DNA of 64,000 nucleotides from positions 1 to 64,000 of the forward strand of contig JACJWV010000016.1 in assembly GCA_020636915.1 (NCBI GenBank), read 5' to 3'. Below the pieces are notes generated by a model that saw nothing but the letters and a program-made list of their open reading frames with translations, was not told where the DNA came from and searched no databases. Position 1 is the first letter of the stretch. The number at the start of each line of letters is the position of its first letter. The DNA comes from Nocardioides sp. (GTDB taxonomy: Bacteria > Actinomycetota > Actinomycetes > Propionibacteriales > Nocardioidaceae). A program made the translations under genes and the position numbers. Of this stretch, positions 24,242-33,072 are shown piece after piece.

Positions 24242-26977
24242 TCAGGACGGGTCGCTGGCGAGCGCCGCGAGCTCGGTGCGGGAGGTGATCCCGAGCTTGG
24301 CGTAGACGTTGCGGAGGTGGAAGTCGACGGTGCGCGGGCTGACGAACAGGCGCGCGGCGACGTCCTTGTTGGAGAGCCCCTGCCGGACGAGGCCGGCGAC
24401 CTGGGACTCCTGGGGAGTCAGCTCGGTGGCGACGAGGTCGGCCCCGCGGCGCGCCGTCTCGCCGGAGGCCCGCAGCTCCTGCCGGGCGCGCTCGGCCCAG
24501 ACGGCGGCGCCGAGGGACTCGAAGGTCTCGAGGGCCTCCCGCAGCGGGACCCGCGCGTCCGTACGGCGCCGGTGGCGCCGCAGGTGCTCGCCCAGGGCCA
24601 GCTGGGTGCGCGCCCGGGCGGGCACCCGCGGCGACCGCGCGTGCCACTCCAGGGCCTCGCGCAGCTCCGCCTCGACGTCCGCGCCACCACCGAGCACCCC
24701 GCGGCAGTGGTGGACGGCCGCCTGCGCCCAGGCCATGCCGGTGCCGTCGGCGAACAGCGACAGCTCGTCGAGCCACTCCTCGGCCAGGTCGCGGCGGCCC
24801 GCGAGTGCCGCGCCCTCGATCCGGTCGAGCGCGGCCATGCCCCGGACCACCGGGAGCTGGATCTGCTCGAGGTGGTGCAGCACGGTGCCCGGGGGGAGAC
24901 CGGGCTGTCGGGCGGCGGCCCAGTGGGTCAGGCCGGCGACGAGCGGGGCTGCGACCCCGCGTGGCGGGTGCTGCTCGGTCACGGCCGCGAGCTCCTCCAG
25001 CCGCCGCGGGGCGTGGGCCTCGCCGCGGAGCGCCGACACGACGGCGAGCTCGACGAGCGGCAGCGGGACCAGCTCGTCGAGGCCGAGGTTGCGGTCGAGC
25101 ACCAGTGCCTCCTGCGCGGCGGAGGCGGCGTCGCTCCAGGCGCCGGTGGCGATCCGGAAGATCGCACCCCGGCTGAGCGCGTGCTCGACCATGTTGACCG
25201 CGCCGACGTCGCGGGCGTGCAGGAGCTGGAGGTCGTGCAGCTCGATGCCGCGGACGTCGTCGCCGAGGTGCATGGTCGCGATCGCCAGGTTGTGGTGCAG
25301 CTGGGGTGGGGCGTCGGGGCCGACCGGGGTGTCCCACGCGCGTCGGAGCGCCGCGGCGGCGCCCGGCCAGTCGGCCCGGCTGACGGCCGCGAACCCGTCG
25401 AGCAGCCAGCCGGTGACCCGCACCGCGGCGGGTGCGTCCGGGGCGGGTGGGGGGACGATCGTCGCCGGGTCCGGCAGGTCCGGCACCGGTGAGCTGAAGG
25501 CGGTCAACGAGGCCGCGAGCATCGCCAGCACCCGCGCCCGGGTGGGGTCGGCGGTCGCTGCCGTGGTCGCGGCGCGATGCACCAGCCGGATGCCGTCGTC
25601 GATGGATCGGGTGTTCCACTCCACCTGCCCCTGCAGGAGGAGCAGCTCGGCGCGCAGCAGGGGCTCGTCGGCGTCCACGAGGGCCGCGCGCGCGAGCCGC
25701 TCCGCCTCGGCGGGACGCCCGGCAGCGAGGCTCGACCCGGCGGCTGCGAAGAGGCGGCGCGCGCGGGCGTGCGGATCGGTCGTGAGCTCGGCGGCGCGGC
25801 TCCAGGCGGCCGAGGCGGCCTCGTGGCCGCCTCGTCTGCGAGCCCGGTCCGCGGCCTCGTCGAGCGCGGTCACCACCCTCTCGTCCGGGCCGTCGACGGA
25901 GGCGGCGAGGTGCCAGGCCCGGCGGTCCTCTGCGGGCGTGCCCGCCAGGGCGTCGGCCAGCGCGCGGTGCGCCTGGCGGCGCCTCGTGCTCGTGGCGGCC
26001 CCGTAGATCGCGGACCGGACCAAGGGGTGCCGCAGGGTGAGTACGCCGTCGTGCTCGGCGACCAGACCCGACTCCTCGGCCGCGTCCATCGCGGCTGCGT
26101 CCGCCCCGAGGGCCTCGGCGGCCCTGGCGACGGTGGCGGCCCGGCCGGCGTCGTCCGCCGCGGCGACCAGCAGGATCGTCTGCGCGCCCGGGGGCAGCCG
26201 GCGGTAGCGGTCGAGGAAGGCGCGCTCGACCCCCTCGGTGAGGGGCAGCCGGTCGGGCAGCCGCTGCTGGCCCGAGAGCTGCTCGGCGGTGAGGGCGCGG
26301 GTCAGCTCCAGCAGTCCGAGGGGATTCCCGGCGGTGACCTCGAGGAGCTCGGCGCGCACTTGCGGGGCGATGTCGACCGCGACCTGGTCGGCGATCAGGG
26401 CGGCGGCCGCACCCTCGTCCACACCCGCCACGGTCAGGACGTCGAGGTCGCGGGTGTCGAAGCTTCCGGCCTCGTCCTCCCGGACGGCGAACAGCAGCGC
26501 GACCGACTCGCCCTCGAGGCGGCGAGCGGCGAACTGGAGGGCGGCCGCCGAGGCGTCGTCGAGCCAGTGGGCGTCGTCCACGACCGCGAGGACCGGTCGC
26601 TCGCTGCCCACGGCCGAGAGGAGGTTGAGCGCCGCCAGGAAGACCAGGTGACGGTCCCCCACGTCGTCGGAGGTGTCGCCGAAGGCGGCGCGCAGGGCCG
26701 CCGCCTGGGGCGGCGGGACGGCGTCGAGGCGGTCGACGACCGTCCGCAGGAGCCGGTGGAGCGCAGCGAACGGGAGTGGCGCCTCGGACTCGACCCCGCG
26801 GGTCCGCAGGACGATGAGGTCCTCGGCGTCTGCCACGGCCTGCGCGAGGAGGGCCGACTTGCCGACCCCGGGCTGGCCGCGCACGAGCAGCGCGGCCCCG
26901 TCACCTCGGCGGGCTCGGTCCAGGAGGCTCCGCAGCCGCTCCTGCTCCTGCTCTCTCCCCCGCAGCACGCTCGACAC
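24242..26977 (-). CDS. Large LuxR-family (LAL type) ATP-binding regulator
   Basis: A 911-residue LAL regulator. The N-terminal AAA-like ATPase has Walker A GQPGVGKS at 34-41 and Walker B LAVVDDAHWLDD near 130-140. A long alpha-helical TPR-like middle follows, and the last 55 residues are a LuxR helix-turn-helix (LTPQESQVAGLVRQGLSNKD, then SPRTVDFHLRNVYAKLG). Such proteins are ATP-dependent activators of secondary or carbohydrate metabolism genes. The GTG at 26977 (VSSVLRGREQE) gives the family-typical start, while a GTG at 27010 or 26968 is also possible. Three 20-bp direct repeats lie just upstream and could be its own binding sites. The target is unknown. Confidence 0.85.
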   Translation of the reverse strand: MSSVLRGREQEQERLRSLLDRARRGDGAALLVRGQPGVGKSALLAQAVADAEDLIVLRTRGVESEAPLPFAALHRLLRTVVDRLDAVPPPQAAALRAAFGDTSDDVGDRHLVFLAALNLLSAVGSERPVLAVVDDAHWLDDASAAALQFAARRLEGESVALLFAVREDEAGSFDTRDLDVLTVAGVDEGAAAALIADQVAVDIAPQVRAELLEVTAGNPLGLLELTRALTAEQLSGQQRLPDRLPLTEGVERAFLDRYRRLPPGAQTILLVAAADDAGRAATVARAAEALGADAAAMDAAEESGLVAEHDGVLTLRHPLVRSAIYGAATSTRRRQAHRALADALAGTPAEDRRAWHLAASVDGPDERVVTALDEAADRARRRGGHEAASAAWSRAAELTTDPHARARRLFAAAGSSLAAGRPAEAERLARAALVDADEPLLRAELLLLQGQVEWNTRSIDDGIRLVHRAATTAATADPTRARVLAMLAASLTAFSSPVPDLPDPATIVPPPAPDAPAAVRVTGWLLDGFAAVSRADWPGAAAALRRAWDTPVGPDAPPQLHHNLAIATMHLGDDVRGIELHDLQLLHARDVGAVNMVEHALSRGAIFRIATGAWSDAASAAQEALVLDRNLGLDELVPLPLVELAVVSALRGEAHAPRRLEELAAVTEQHPPRGVAAPLVAGLTHWAAARQPGLPPGTVLHHLEQIQLPVVRGMAALDRIEGAALAGRRDLAEEWLDELSLFADGTGMAWAQAAVHHCRGVLGGGADVEAELREALEWHARSPRVPARARTQLALGEHLRRHRRRTDARVPLREALETFESLGAAVWAERARQELRASGETARRGADLVATELTPQESQVAGLVRQGLSNKDVAARLFVSPRTVDFHLRNVYAKLGITSRTELAALASDPS

Positions 26978-27033
26978 CCTAGTGCCGGGCCCACCCCGTC
27001 GAGTCCGCACTTCTGGCGTCCCGGTCCGTCATC

Positions 27034-27095
27034 GAACGTCGGAACTCCCGACTCGAACGTAAAACTCTCGACTCAACCGCCGGAACTCTCGACTC
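27034..27095. repeat. Three ~20-bp direct repeats upstream of LAL regulator
   Basis: Imperfect copies at 27034-27054, 27055-27074 and 27075-27095 share GGAACTCTCGACTC (AAAACTCTCGACTC in the middle copy). Helical-phase spacing of 20-21 bp places the copies on one face of the DNA. They fill the gap between the HMA-like gene and the LAL regulator start, so they may be activator sites for the regulator. Confidence 0.7.
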
Positions 27096-27104
27096 GACCT
27101 TCTG

Positions 27105-27335
27105 TCAGGCGAGCACCGAGCAGCCGAGCCGCTCGAGGAGGGCGAGGAGGTCGCTGCGGTCCACCGGCGCGGTGGCACTCACCACGAGGGTGCCGGCGTC
27201 GTCGAGCTCGACCGAGCCGACGCCCGGGATCCGGGCGACCTCCTCGGCGACCACGGCGGCGCCGTTCTCCCTCGCCGGCTCGCGGAGCAGGAGCACGACG
27301 GTGCCGACGAAGGTCCTCGGCGTCCCCCGCATCAT
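27105..27335 (-). CDS. Small HMA-like/ferredoxin-fold protein
   Basis: A 76-residue protein whose pattern (EEVARIPGVGSVELDDAGTLVVSATAPV, then LLALLERLGCSVLA) follows the beta-alpha-beta-beta-alpha-beta layout of heavy-metal-associated domains. The metal-binding CxxC is absent; the only Cys is near the C-terminus. Metal transport is therefore not supported. Its ATG overlaps the stop of the GNAT gene by 4 nt (ATGA), so the two are translated together. It may be a non-metal-binding interaction module. Confidence 0.6.
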   Translation of the reverse strand: MMRGTPRTFVGTVVLLLREPARENGAAVVAEEVARIPGVGSVELDDAGTLVVSATAPVDRSDLLALLERLGCSVLA

Positions 27336-27880
27336 CGCGGCTGCTCCTCGTCGGCGGCTCGCACCGCACGGGTCCAGATGGTCACCTCGGTGGCCGTCCG
27401 TCCCGCCTGGTACGGCCGGGGCGGCCCGCTGGGCCGGTACCCGAGACGGCTCCAGAAGGGCTCGGCCTCGGTGGCGTTCGTGGCCACGATCGCGGCACGC
27501 AGGGTCGTGACCTCGGGCCAGCCGGCGACCACGTCCACCAGGAGGTCGTGCGTGCGGCGACCGATGCCGCGGCCCTGGTCGTCGGCGTGGACCTGGAGGA
27601 GACCCACGTGGGCGGTGGTGCCGTCCGGCCAGCCGCGCAGCACGTCGACGACGGCGACGAGACGGGACCCCTCGAAGACCCCGAGCACGAGCTTCCGGCT
27701 CGGCGGCACGTCGGGCGGTCCGCTCCCGAGCAGGTCGGCGGCGTCGCCCGCCCCGGGGTCGGCCCCGGTCACCCGGCGCGCGTACCCGGGGTCCGCGTCC
27801 AGGAGCCGCTGGAGGGCGGGCAGGTCGCCGGTCCCCAGCTGTCGCAGACGCAGCGGGCGGGTGGTCGGGCTGTCGGGCAT
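27332..27880 (-). CDS. GNAT-family N-acetyltransferase
   Basis: A 182-residue GNAT acetyltransferase. The acetyl-CoA binding motif is VHADDQGRGIGRRTHDLLV, and the C-terminal strand ATEAEPFWSRLGYRP is also typical. The ATG is preceded by GAGGAGG with a 5-nt spacer. It is the first gene of a two-gene unit with the HMA-like protein. The acceptor amine is unknown. Confidence 0.85.
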   Translation of the reverse strand: MPDSPTTRPLRLRQLGTGDLPALQRLLDADPGYARRVTGADPGAGDAADLLGSGPPDVPPSRKLVLGVFEGSRLVAVVDVLRGWPDGTTAHVGLLQVHADDQGRGIGRRTHDLLVDVVAGWPEVTTLRAAIVATNATEAEPFWSRLGYRPSGPPRPYQAGRTATEVTIWTRAVRAADEEQPR

Positions 27881-27935
27881 GGATCCTCCTCACTGGGGTG
27901 CTCGGGTTGCTGGCTGAGGTGACCGTCGGCCCACG

Positions 27936-28466
27936 TCATGGCCGTCGGAGGGACTCGAGGTGGTCGGCGTAGGCCGCTGGCTGCCACGCGGCGACCATCT
28001 TCGTGCGCAGCGTCGCGCCGAGTCGACGGTAGAAGCGCTGACCGGCCTCGTTGTCCTCGCGCACCCCCCAGGTGACGAGCAGGCCCTCGGGCGCGACGAG
28101 CTCGGCGACCGAGGCCATCAGCCGACCGCCGACACCCCGGTCGCGCGCCTCGGGGCGCACGTAGAGGTCATCGAGGGCGAAGAGGTCGCGTCCGACCCAG
28201 AGGTTGAGCTGGCGGACACCGCTGACGTAGCCGACGGGGTGGTCGCCCACGAAGGCGAGGAGCACCGTGACCGCGGGGTGGGCGAGCAGCCGCCGCCAGT
28301 CGGCCGTGTCGGCACGGACGGCGTCCAGGCTGTCCTCGTGGCGGGCGAGCTCGTGGAGGAGCATCGCCACGGTGGCTGCGTCGGCAGGGCCGGCGCGTCG
28401 GATCGTGACCTCGACGACCGGCGGAGCGGCCGGTCGCGGTGCAGTCGGGGTGCTGGTGTCGGTCAT
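27936..28466 (-). CDS. GNAT-family N-acetyltransferase
   Basis: A 176-residue GNAT enzyme with the motif LYVRPEARDRGVGGRLMASV and a C-terminal NEAGQRFYRRLGATL typical of diamine/amino-acid acetyltransferases. The ATG at 28466 follows AGGAG at a good distance and the first 20 residues are a Pro/Ala-rich tail. It lies 102 bp after the His-rich MFS exporter on the same strand, so it may belong to that transcript and modify the exported compound. The substrate is unknown. Confidence 0.83.
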   Translation of the reverse strand: MTDTSTPTAPRPAAPPVVEVTIRRAGPADAATVAMLLHELARHEDSLDAVRADTADWRRLLAHPAVTVLLAFVGDHPVGYVSGVRQLNLWVGRDLFALDDLYVRPEARDRGVGGRLMASVAELVAPEGLLVTWGVREDNEAGQRFYRRLGATLRTKMVAAWQPAAYADHLESLRRP

Positions 28467-28567
28467 CGCTGGTCTCCTGCTCGTGACGGCATCGAACCGT
28501 GGTGGGGCCGACCGCGGTGCCCCCGGCTGTGCGCCGAGGACACCGCGGTGGCGGGTCGGGATGGAGC

Positions 28568-30169
28568 TCAGTGCCCGTGCCCGTGTCCGTGTCCGTGTCC
28601 GTGGCCGTGGCCCGCGGCCGCGGCGGCCTCCGGGTCGTGCGCCGGGAGCAGCGCGGTCGGGATCAGCAGGGCGGCGAGCCCGATCGCCACGGCGATGAAC
28701 GCGTCGTGGGTGCCGTCGACGATGCCGGCGCGGGTGGTGAGGTCGCCGGCGACGGCGGTCAGGGCGGCGACACCGAGGGCGGCGCCGATCTCGTGCCCGG
28801 TCATCAGCAGCCCGGAGGCCAGGCCCGACTGCTCCTGGCGGACGTCGCCCATCGCGGCGACCGAGATCGCCACGAACATCGGGCCGACGCCCAGGCCGAG
28901 CAGGGCGAAGCCGGGCAGCACGTCGGTCAGGTAGCTCGGGTCGGAGTCGACATTGGCCAGGACGAGCGCGCCGGCGGCGGAGACGACCAGGCCCAGCGTG
29001 ATCAGCTTGCGTGCCCCGGCGTGGGGCAGTGCCTTGGAGGCGATGGCGGCGCTGGCGGTGATGAAGGCGGCCAGCGGCAGGAACTCCAGCCCGGCGACGA
29101 GGGCGGACGCACCCAGCACCTGCTGCAGGTAGAGCGAGCTGAGGAAGATGGCGCCGACCACCGCGCCGGTCACGCCGGCCATGATCACCGAGGCGGAGAC
29201 CAGTGACCGGATCCGCCAGGTCTCGGGCGGGACGATCGGGTCGGCGACCTTCCGCTCGTTGAGGACGAAGCCGGCCAGCAGCGCACCCGCAGCGACGGCG
29301 GCGACGAGGGTCTGCGGGGCGGTCCACCCGTGACTGGTGGTCGACTCGACGGCGTACACGAGGGAGAGCAGCCCGGCGACGAGCGTGACGGCACCGGAGA
29401 CGTCGAGGCGACGCGGGCCGGTCGCGGCAGCCGGCATCGCGGGGACCTTGTGCAGGACGCCGACCAGGACGGCAGCGCCGACCGGGACGTTGATGAAGAA
29501 GACGGCTCGCCAGTCGAAGACGGTGGTCAGGATGCCGCCGAAGAGCACGCCCGCGGCGATGCCCATGCTGGCGACGGTGCCCCACAGCGCCAGCGCGGTC
29601 GCCCGCTGACGACCGGCGTAGCTCGTCATCACGATCGACATCGCGGCCGGGGTCAGCATGGCGGCGCCGGCGCCCTGGCCGGCGCGGGCCAGGATCAGCC
29701 AGGCCGCCGAGCCGGCGAGCCCGGAGAGCAGCGAGCCGACGGTGAAGACGAGGAGGCCGGTGAGGAACATCCGGCGCCGGTCGAACAGGTCGGCCATCCG
29801 CCCGCCGAGGAGCAGGAACCCGCCGCTGAGCAGGACGTAGGCGCTGACGGCCCACTGGTAGCCGCTCGAGGAGAGGTGGAGGTCGGCGGCGATGCTCGGC
29901 AGGGCGACGTTCACGACGCTGACGTCGAGGACGACCATCACCTGGGCGGCGAGCATCAGGGCGAGCACGGTCCAGGGCCGGCGTACGTCGTCCTGCCCCT
30001 GGTCGTCGGACGTCGCGGGTCCGTGACCGTGCACACCGCCGTGGCCGTGCATGCCGCCGTGGCCGCGGGTACGACGGGGCGAGCCGTGGTCCGCGCCGGA
30101 GTGGTGGGAGTGGTGGGGGTCGTGGTCCGTGGCCGGGGCCGACGGGGGGTGGTGCATCTCGGTGGACAT
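28568..30169 (-). CDS. DHA2-type MFS exporter with His-rich termini
   Basis: A 533-residue EmrB/QacA-like drug:H+ antiporter with about 14 hydrophobic segments; motif C-like and motif A stretches (GGRMADLFDRRRMF) are intact. Both ends are unusual. The N-terminal 60 residues before the first helix are full of His (MHHPPSAPATDHDPHHSHH), and the C-terminus ends in seven Gly-His pairs. His-rich tails often bind Ni, Zn, Co or Cu, so it might export a metal-chelate or sense metals. The ATG at 30169 follows GGAGAA. It is divergent from a second DHA2 exporter, with a palindromic element between them. Confidence 0.85.
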   Translation of the reverse strand: MSTEMHHPPSAPATDHDPHHSHHSGADHGSPRRTRGHGGMHGHGGVHGHGPATSDDQGQDDVRRPWTVLALMLAAQVMVVLDVSVVNVALPSIAADLHLSSSGYQWAVSAYVLLSGGFLLLGGRMADLFDRRRMFLTGLLVFTVGSLLSGLAGSAAWLILARAGQGAGAAMLTPAAMSIVMTSYAGRQRATALALWGTVASMGIAAGVLFGGILTTVFDWRAVFFINVPVGAAVLVGVLHKVPAMPAAATGPRRLDVSGAVTLVAGLLSLVYAVESTTSHGWTAPQTLVAAVAAGALLAGFVLNERKVADPIVPPETWRIRSLVSASVIMAGVTGAVVGAIFLSSLYLQQVLGASALVAGLEFLPLAAFITASAAIASKALPHAGARKLITLGLVVSAAGALVLANVDSDPSYLTDVLPGFALLGLGVGPMFVAISVAAMGDVRQEQSGLASGLLMTGHEIGAALGVAALTAVAGDLTTRAGIVDGTHDAFIAVAIGLAALLIPTALLPAHDPEAAAAAGHGHGHGHGHGHGH

Positions 30170-30263
30170 CGTCTTCTCCTCGGGGCTTCGGTGGAGCCGG
30201 CAGCTGGTCACCGGCTGATGACCACGAGCCTCGTCGCCCGGGCGGGTCGCTCGCGCCGGGGAA

Positions 30264-30331
30264 ATCGCCGGGGTCCACCCCGGCGATCACCAGGTGGTCG
30301 CCCGGCCCCCGGCGGGAGCGACCCCGGCGAT
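30264..30331. promoter_or_regulatory. Palindrome plus third half-site between divergent MFS genes
   Basis: ATCGCCGGGGT-CC-ACCCCGGCGAT is a perfect 24-bp dyad at 30264-30287. A third copy of the half-site ACCCCGGCGAT lies at 30321-30331, 44 bp on. The arrangement suits a TetR- or MarR-type repressor controlling both exporters. No regulator gene is adjacent. An RNA hairpin is an alternative. Confidence 0.5.
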
Positions 30332-30429
30332 TCGGCCGGCGCGAGGACGGGGCGACCTGCAGGACCGTGAGGGTGACCCGCCCGACCCGCTCCTGGACCG
30401 CCAGGACCACCGCCCCGAGGTGAACGACC

Positions 30430-31857
30430 ATGACCGTGACCACCGCGCCGACCACCCCACTCCTGCGACCGACCGCCGGCCCCCGGCCCGTGGCGGAGGC
30501 CGGCGAGGCGCGGGCGCGGCGGCGCCGTACTGCCGCGCTGGGCCTGCTGGTGTCGGCGCAGTTCGTCGTCATGCTCGACACCTCGATCGTCAACGTGGCG
30601 CTGCCGTCCATCCAGGCCGACCTCGGCATCAGCCCGCACGGGCTGGGCTGGGTCGTCAACGCCTACGTCGTGACCTTCGGCGGCCTCCTCCTGCTGCTGG
30701 GGCGGGTCGCCGACCTGCTCGGCCGGCGCCGCATGTTCGTGGCGGGCTCACTGCTCTTCACCGCCGGGACCCTGCTGGCCGCCACCGCGGTCGACGAGTG
30801 GGTGCTGGTGGCCGGGCGCGTCGTCCAGGGGGCGGGCGCGGCCGCCCTCAGCCCGGCGGCCATGTCGCTGCTGATGGTGATGTTCCCGGGTGCGGCACGC
30901 GCCCGAGCGATGAGCCTGTGGGGCGCGGCGTCGGCCGTCGGCGGGGCGACCGGCGTCCTGGCGGGCGGACTGCTCGCCGGCACCTTCGGCTGGTCGTCGG
31001 TGTTCCTGGTGACGGTGCCGGTCTCGGTGACCGCCGTCGTCGTGGCCCGCCGCGTCCTCGACGAGGGCTCCCGAGGTCCGCGCCGACGGTTCGACGTCGG
31101 CGGTGCGGTCACGATCACCGGCGCGGTCGTCGCGCTCGTGCAGGGCAGGCTCGCGGCTGCGGACCAGGGCTGGACGTCCCCGTCCGCCGTGCTCGGCCTC
31201 GGCGTCGCCGGGGTGCTGCTGGCCGCCTTCGTGGCCATCGAGCGACGCGCCGCGGACCCGCTCGTCCCGCTCGGGCTGTTCGCCTCGCGCGTGCTCTCCA
31301 CCGGCGTCGCGCTCGCGGTCCTCGGGGGCGCCGCCCGGGCGTCCAGCTTCGTGCTGATCGCGCTCTACCTCCAGCAGGCGCTCGTCCTGAGCCCGGAGCA
31401 CGCCGGAGCGGCCATGGTGCCGACGTCGGTCACCGGCTTCGTCGTCTCGCTCAGCGTGCTGCCCCGGGTGCTCCGCGTCCTCGGCCCTCGACGCAGCCTG
31501 GTCATCGGTCTCCTGGTCCTCGCGTCGGGCCAGCTGTGGCTGGCGTTCGCGCCAGCGGGTGGGTACGCCGGTCAGGTCCTTCCCGGACTGCTCCTGGTAG
31601 CCACCGGCGTCGCGCTGAGCTTCACGCCGACGACGATGGTCGTCGCGTCGGCCGTCCCGGAGACGCACACGGGACTCGCCTCGGGGATGGCGAGCTCGGC
31701 CACCCAGGTCGGTGCCGCCCTCGGCACCGCCACCTTCACCGCGATCGCGCTCACCGCCGACGACGCCGCCTCCGGGTTCCCGGCCGCCTTCGTCGCCGCA
31801 GCAGTGGTGGCGGTCGCCACCGCACTGCTGGGGTGCACCATCGCGAGGTCCCGGTAG
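30430..31857 (+). CDS. DHA2-type MFS exporter
   Basis: A 475-residue EmrB/QacA-family antiporter with about 14 hydrophobic segments. It has the motif-C-like start QFVVMLDTSIVNVALPSIQADL and motif A LGRVADLLGRRRMF. A basic Arg-rich segment precedes helix 1. Unlike the divergent exporter it has no His-rich tails. The ATG follows GAGGTG. Substrate is unknown; family members pump drugs, dyes or metabolites. A strong hairpin follows 7 bp after the stop. Confidence 0.87.
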   Translation: MTVTTAPTTPLLRPTAGPRPVAEAGEARARRRRTAALGLLVSAQFVVMLDTSIVNVALPSIQADLGISPHGLGWVVNAYVVTFGGLLLLLGRVADLLGRRRMFVAGSLLFTAGTLLAATAVDEWVLVAGRVVQGAGAAALSPAAMSLLMVMFPGAARARAMSLWGAASAVGGATGVLAGGLLAGTFGWSSVFLVTVPVSVTAVVVARRVLDEGSRGPRRRFDVGGAVTITGAVVALVQGRLAAADQGWTSPSAVLGLGVAGVLLAAFVAIERRAADPLVPLGLFASRVLSTGVALAVLGGAARASSFVLIALYLQQALVLSPEHAGAAMVPTSVTGFVVSLSVLPRVLRVLGPRRSLVIGLLVLASGQLWLAFAPAGGYAGQVLPGLLLVATGVALSFTPTTMVVASAVPETHTGLASGMASSATQVGAALGTATFTAIALTADDAASGFPAAFVAAAVVAVATALLGCTIARSR

Positions 31858-31864
31858 AAGGTCC

Positions 31865-31913
31865 TCCTGCGGCCGGTCCCGAGGTCCCTGGCGGTCCGGG
31901 ACCGGCCGCAGGA
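31865..31913 (+). terminator. 17-bp stem-loop after MFS gene
   Basis: The arms 31865-31881 and 31897-31913 (TCCTGCGGCCGGTCCCG and its complement) are perfectly paired, with a 15-nt loop. The hairpin starts 7 bp after the MFS stop. No T-tract follows, as is usual in this GC class. Confidence 0.75.
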
Positions 31914-31967
31914 CGCTGCAAGTGGGTGGTGAGCCGCCCTGTCTCGTCCACCCCGGAGGAGGCCGTC

Positions 31968-32981
31968 ATGAGGTCGAACCACACGGGACACGCAGAGCAC
32001 ACACCGGGCCACACGCACGGCCCCACGTCCGGCGCCGGCCGCCGCGACCGGTTTGCCGAGTGGGTCGCGGCGGGGCTCATCTCGGCCGAGCAGGCCGAGC
32101 GCATCCGCACCCACGAGGCGGCGCGTCCCGGCCGCGGCCAGCGGCCGACCGCGACCCGCACGACGACCGGACCGACCGGGAGCTCCCTGGTCGTCGAGGC
32201 GCTGGGCTACCTCGGCGGCGTCATCATGCTGACCGGCGCCGGCATCCTCGTCGGCCTCTACTGGCAGGACATCCCGGTCGCCGTGCGGCTGCTCCTGACC
32301 GGCGCCAGCGCGATCGCGCTCGTCGCCGGCGGGCTCGCCGTGCCCGACCGGTTCGGGGAGGCGGCCGGACGGCTGCGGACCCTGCTCTGGGCGCTCGCGG
32401 TCGCGGCGACCGGCGCGTTCATGGCGGTCCTGACCACCGACGTGCTGGACCGCCACGACGAGGAGGCGCTGGTCGTGATCTTCCCGCCGACCGCGCTGGT
32501 CGCCCTCGCCCTGTGGTGGGTACGCCGCACCTGGTTGCAGCAGCTCGCGCTCCTCGTGCCCCTGGTGCTCTCCGCGACCGGCGTCGCGCTGCAGGTCACC
32601 GACGCCGACGCCGTACCAGGTCTGACGGTGTGGTTGGTCGCCGTGGCGTGGACCGCGGTGGCGTGGACCGGCCGCCTGGCGCCCCGGGCCACAGGCCTGG
32701 CGTTCGGCGGGGTCGCCGCCGTGTTCGGTGCGATGACGATGCCCGAGCAGAGCGGCATCCTGCTGGGGTTGGCCACCGCGGTGGCGCTGCTGGCCCTGGC
32801 CCTGGTGGACCGGAGCCTGTCGCTCCTGGCGGTGTCCGCGCTCGGGCTGCTGGAGTCGGCCCCCCGCGCGGTCGTCGAGTGGTTCCCCGGGCGGCTCTCG
32901 GCGTCCCTCACCCTGATCGTGGTCGGCGGGCTGCTGGTGGTCGCCGCCGTCTGGGTGGCCCGGCACCAGCACGAGAGGTAG
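31968..32981 (+). CDS. Polytopic membrane protein, DUF2157-like
   Basis: A 337-residue protein. The first 30 residues are His-rich (HTGHAEHTPGHTHG). A short helical motif (FAEWVAAGLISAEQAERIRTHE) follows that resembles the N-terminal domain of DUF2157 proteins. About eight to ten hydrophobic helices then run to the C-terminus. No transport or catalytic motif is recognised. The ATG has GGAGGA upstream. It is the third gene within 4.5 kb with a His-rich tail. The function is unknown. Confidence 0.65.
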   Translation: MRSNHTGHAEHTPGHTHGPTSGAGRRDRFAEWVAAGLISAEQAERIRTHEAARPGRGQRPTATRTTTGPTGSSLVVEALGYLGGVIMLTGAGILVGLYWQDIPVAVRLLLTGASAIALVAGGLAVPDRFGEAAGRLRTLLWALAVAATGAFMAVLTTDVLDRHDEEALVVIFPPTALVALALWWVRRTWLQQLALLVPLVLSATGVALQVTDADAVPGLTVWLVAVAWTAVAWTGRLAPRATGLAFGGVAAVFGAMTMPEQSGILLGLATAVALLALALVDRSLSLLAVSALGLLESAPRAVVEWFPGRLSASLTLIVVGGLLVVAAVWVARHQHER

Positions 32982-32996
32982 CCGCGCCGCGAGTTT

Positions 32997-33048
32997 CGTC
33001 GGCCGGCCGACGGATTCCGACCCGGGACGACGAAGTTTTGTCGTCCCG
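32997..33048. terminator. Two adjacent hairpins between convergent genes
   Basis: A 16-bp perfect palindrome (CGTCGGCCGGCCGACG, 32997-33012) is followed by a 9-bp stem CGGGACGAC/GTCGTCCCG at 33023-33048 whose loop contains a short T-run. They lie between the ends of two convergent genes and probably terminate both. Confidence 0.6.
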
Positions 33049-33072
33049 CCTCGGACTTCGTCGTCCAGCCCC

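Noticed and set aside
27105..27335. Copper chaperone
   Set aside because: The fold pattern is HMA-like but the CxxC metal motif is absent.
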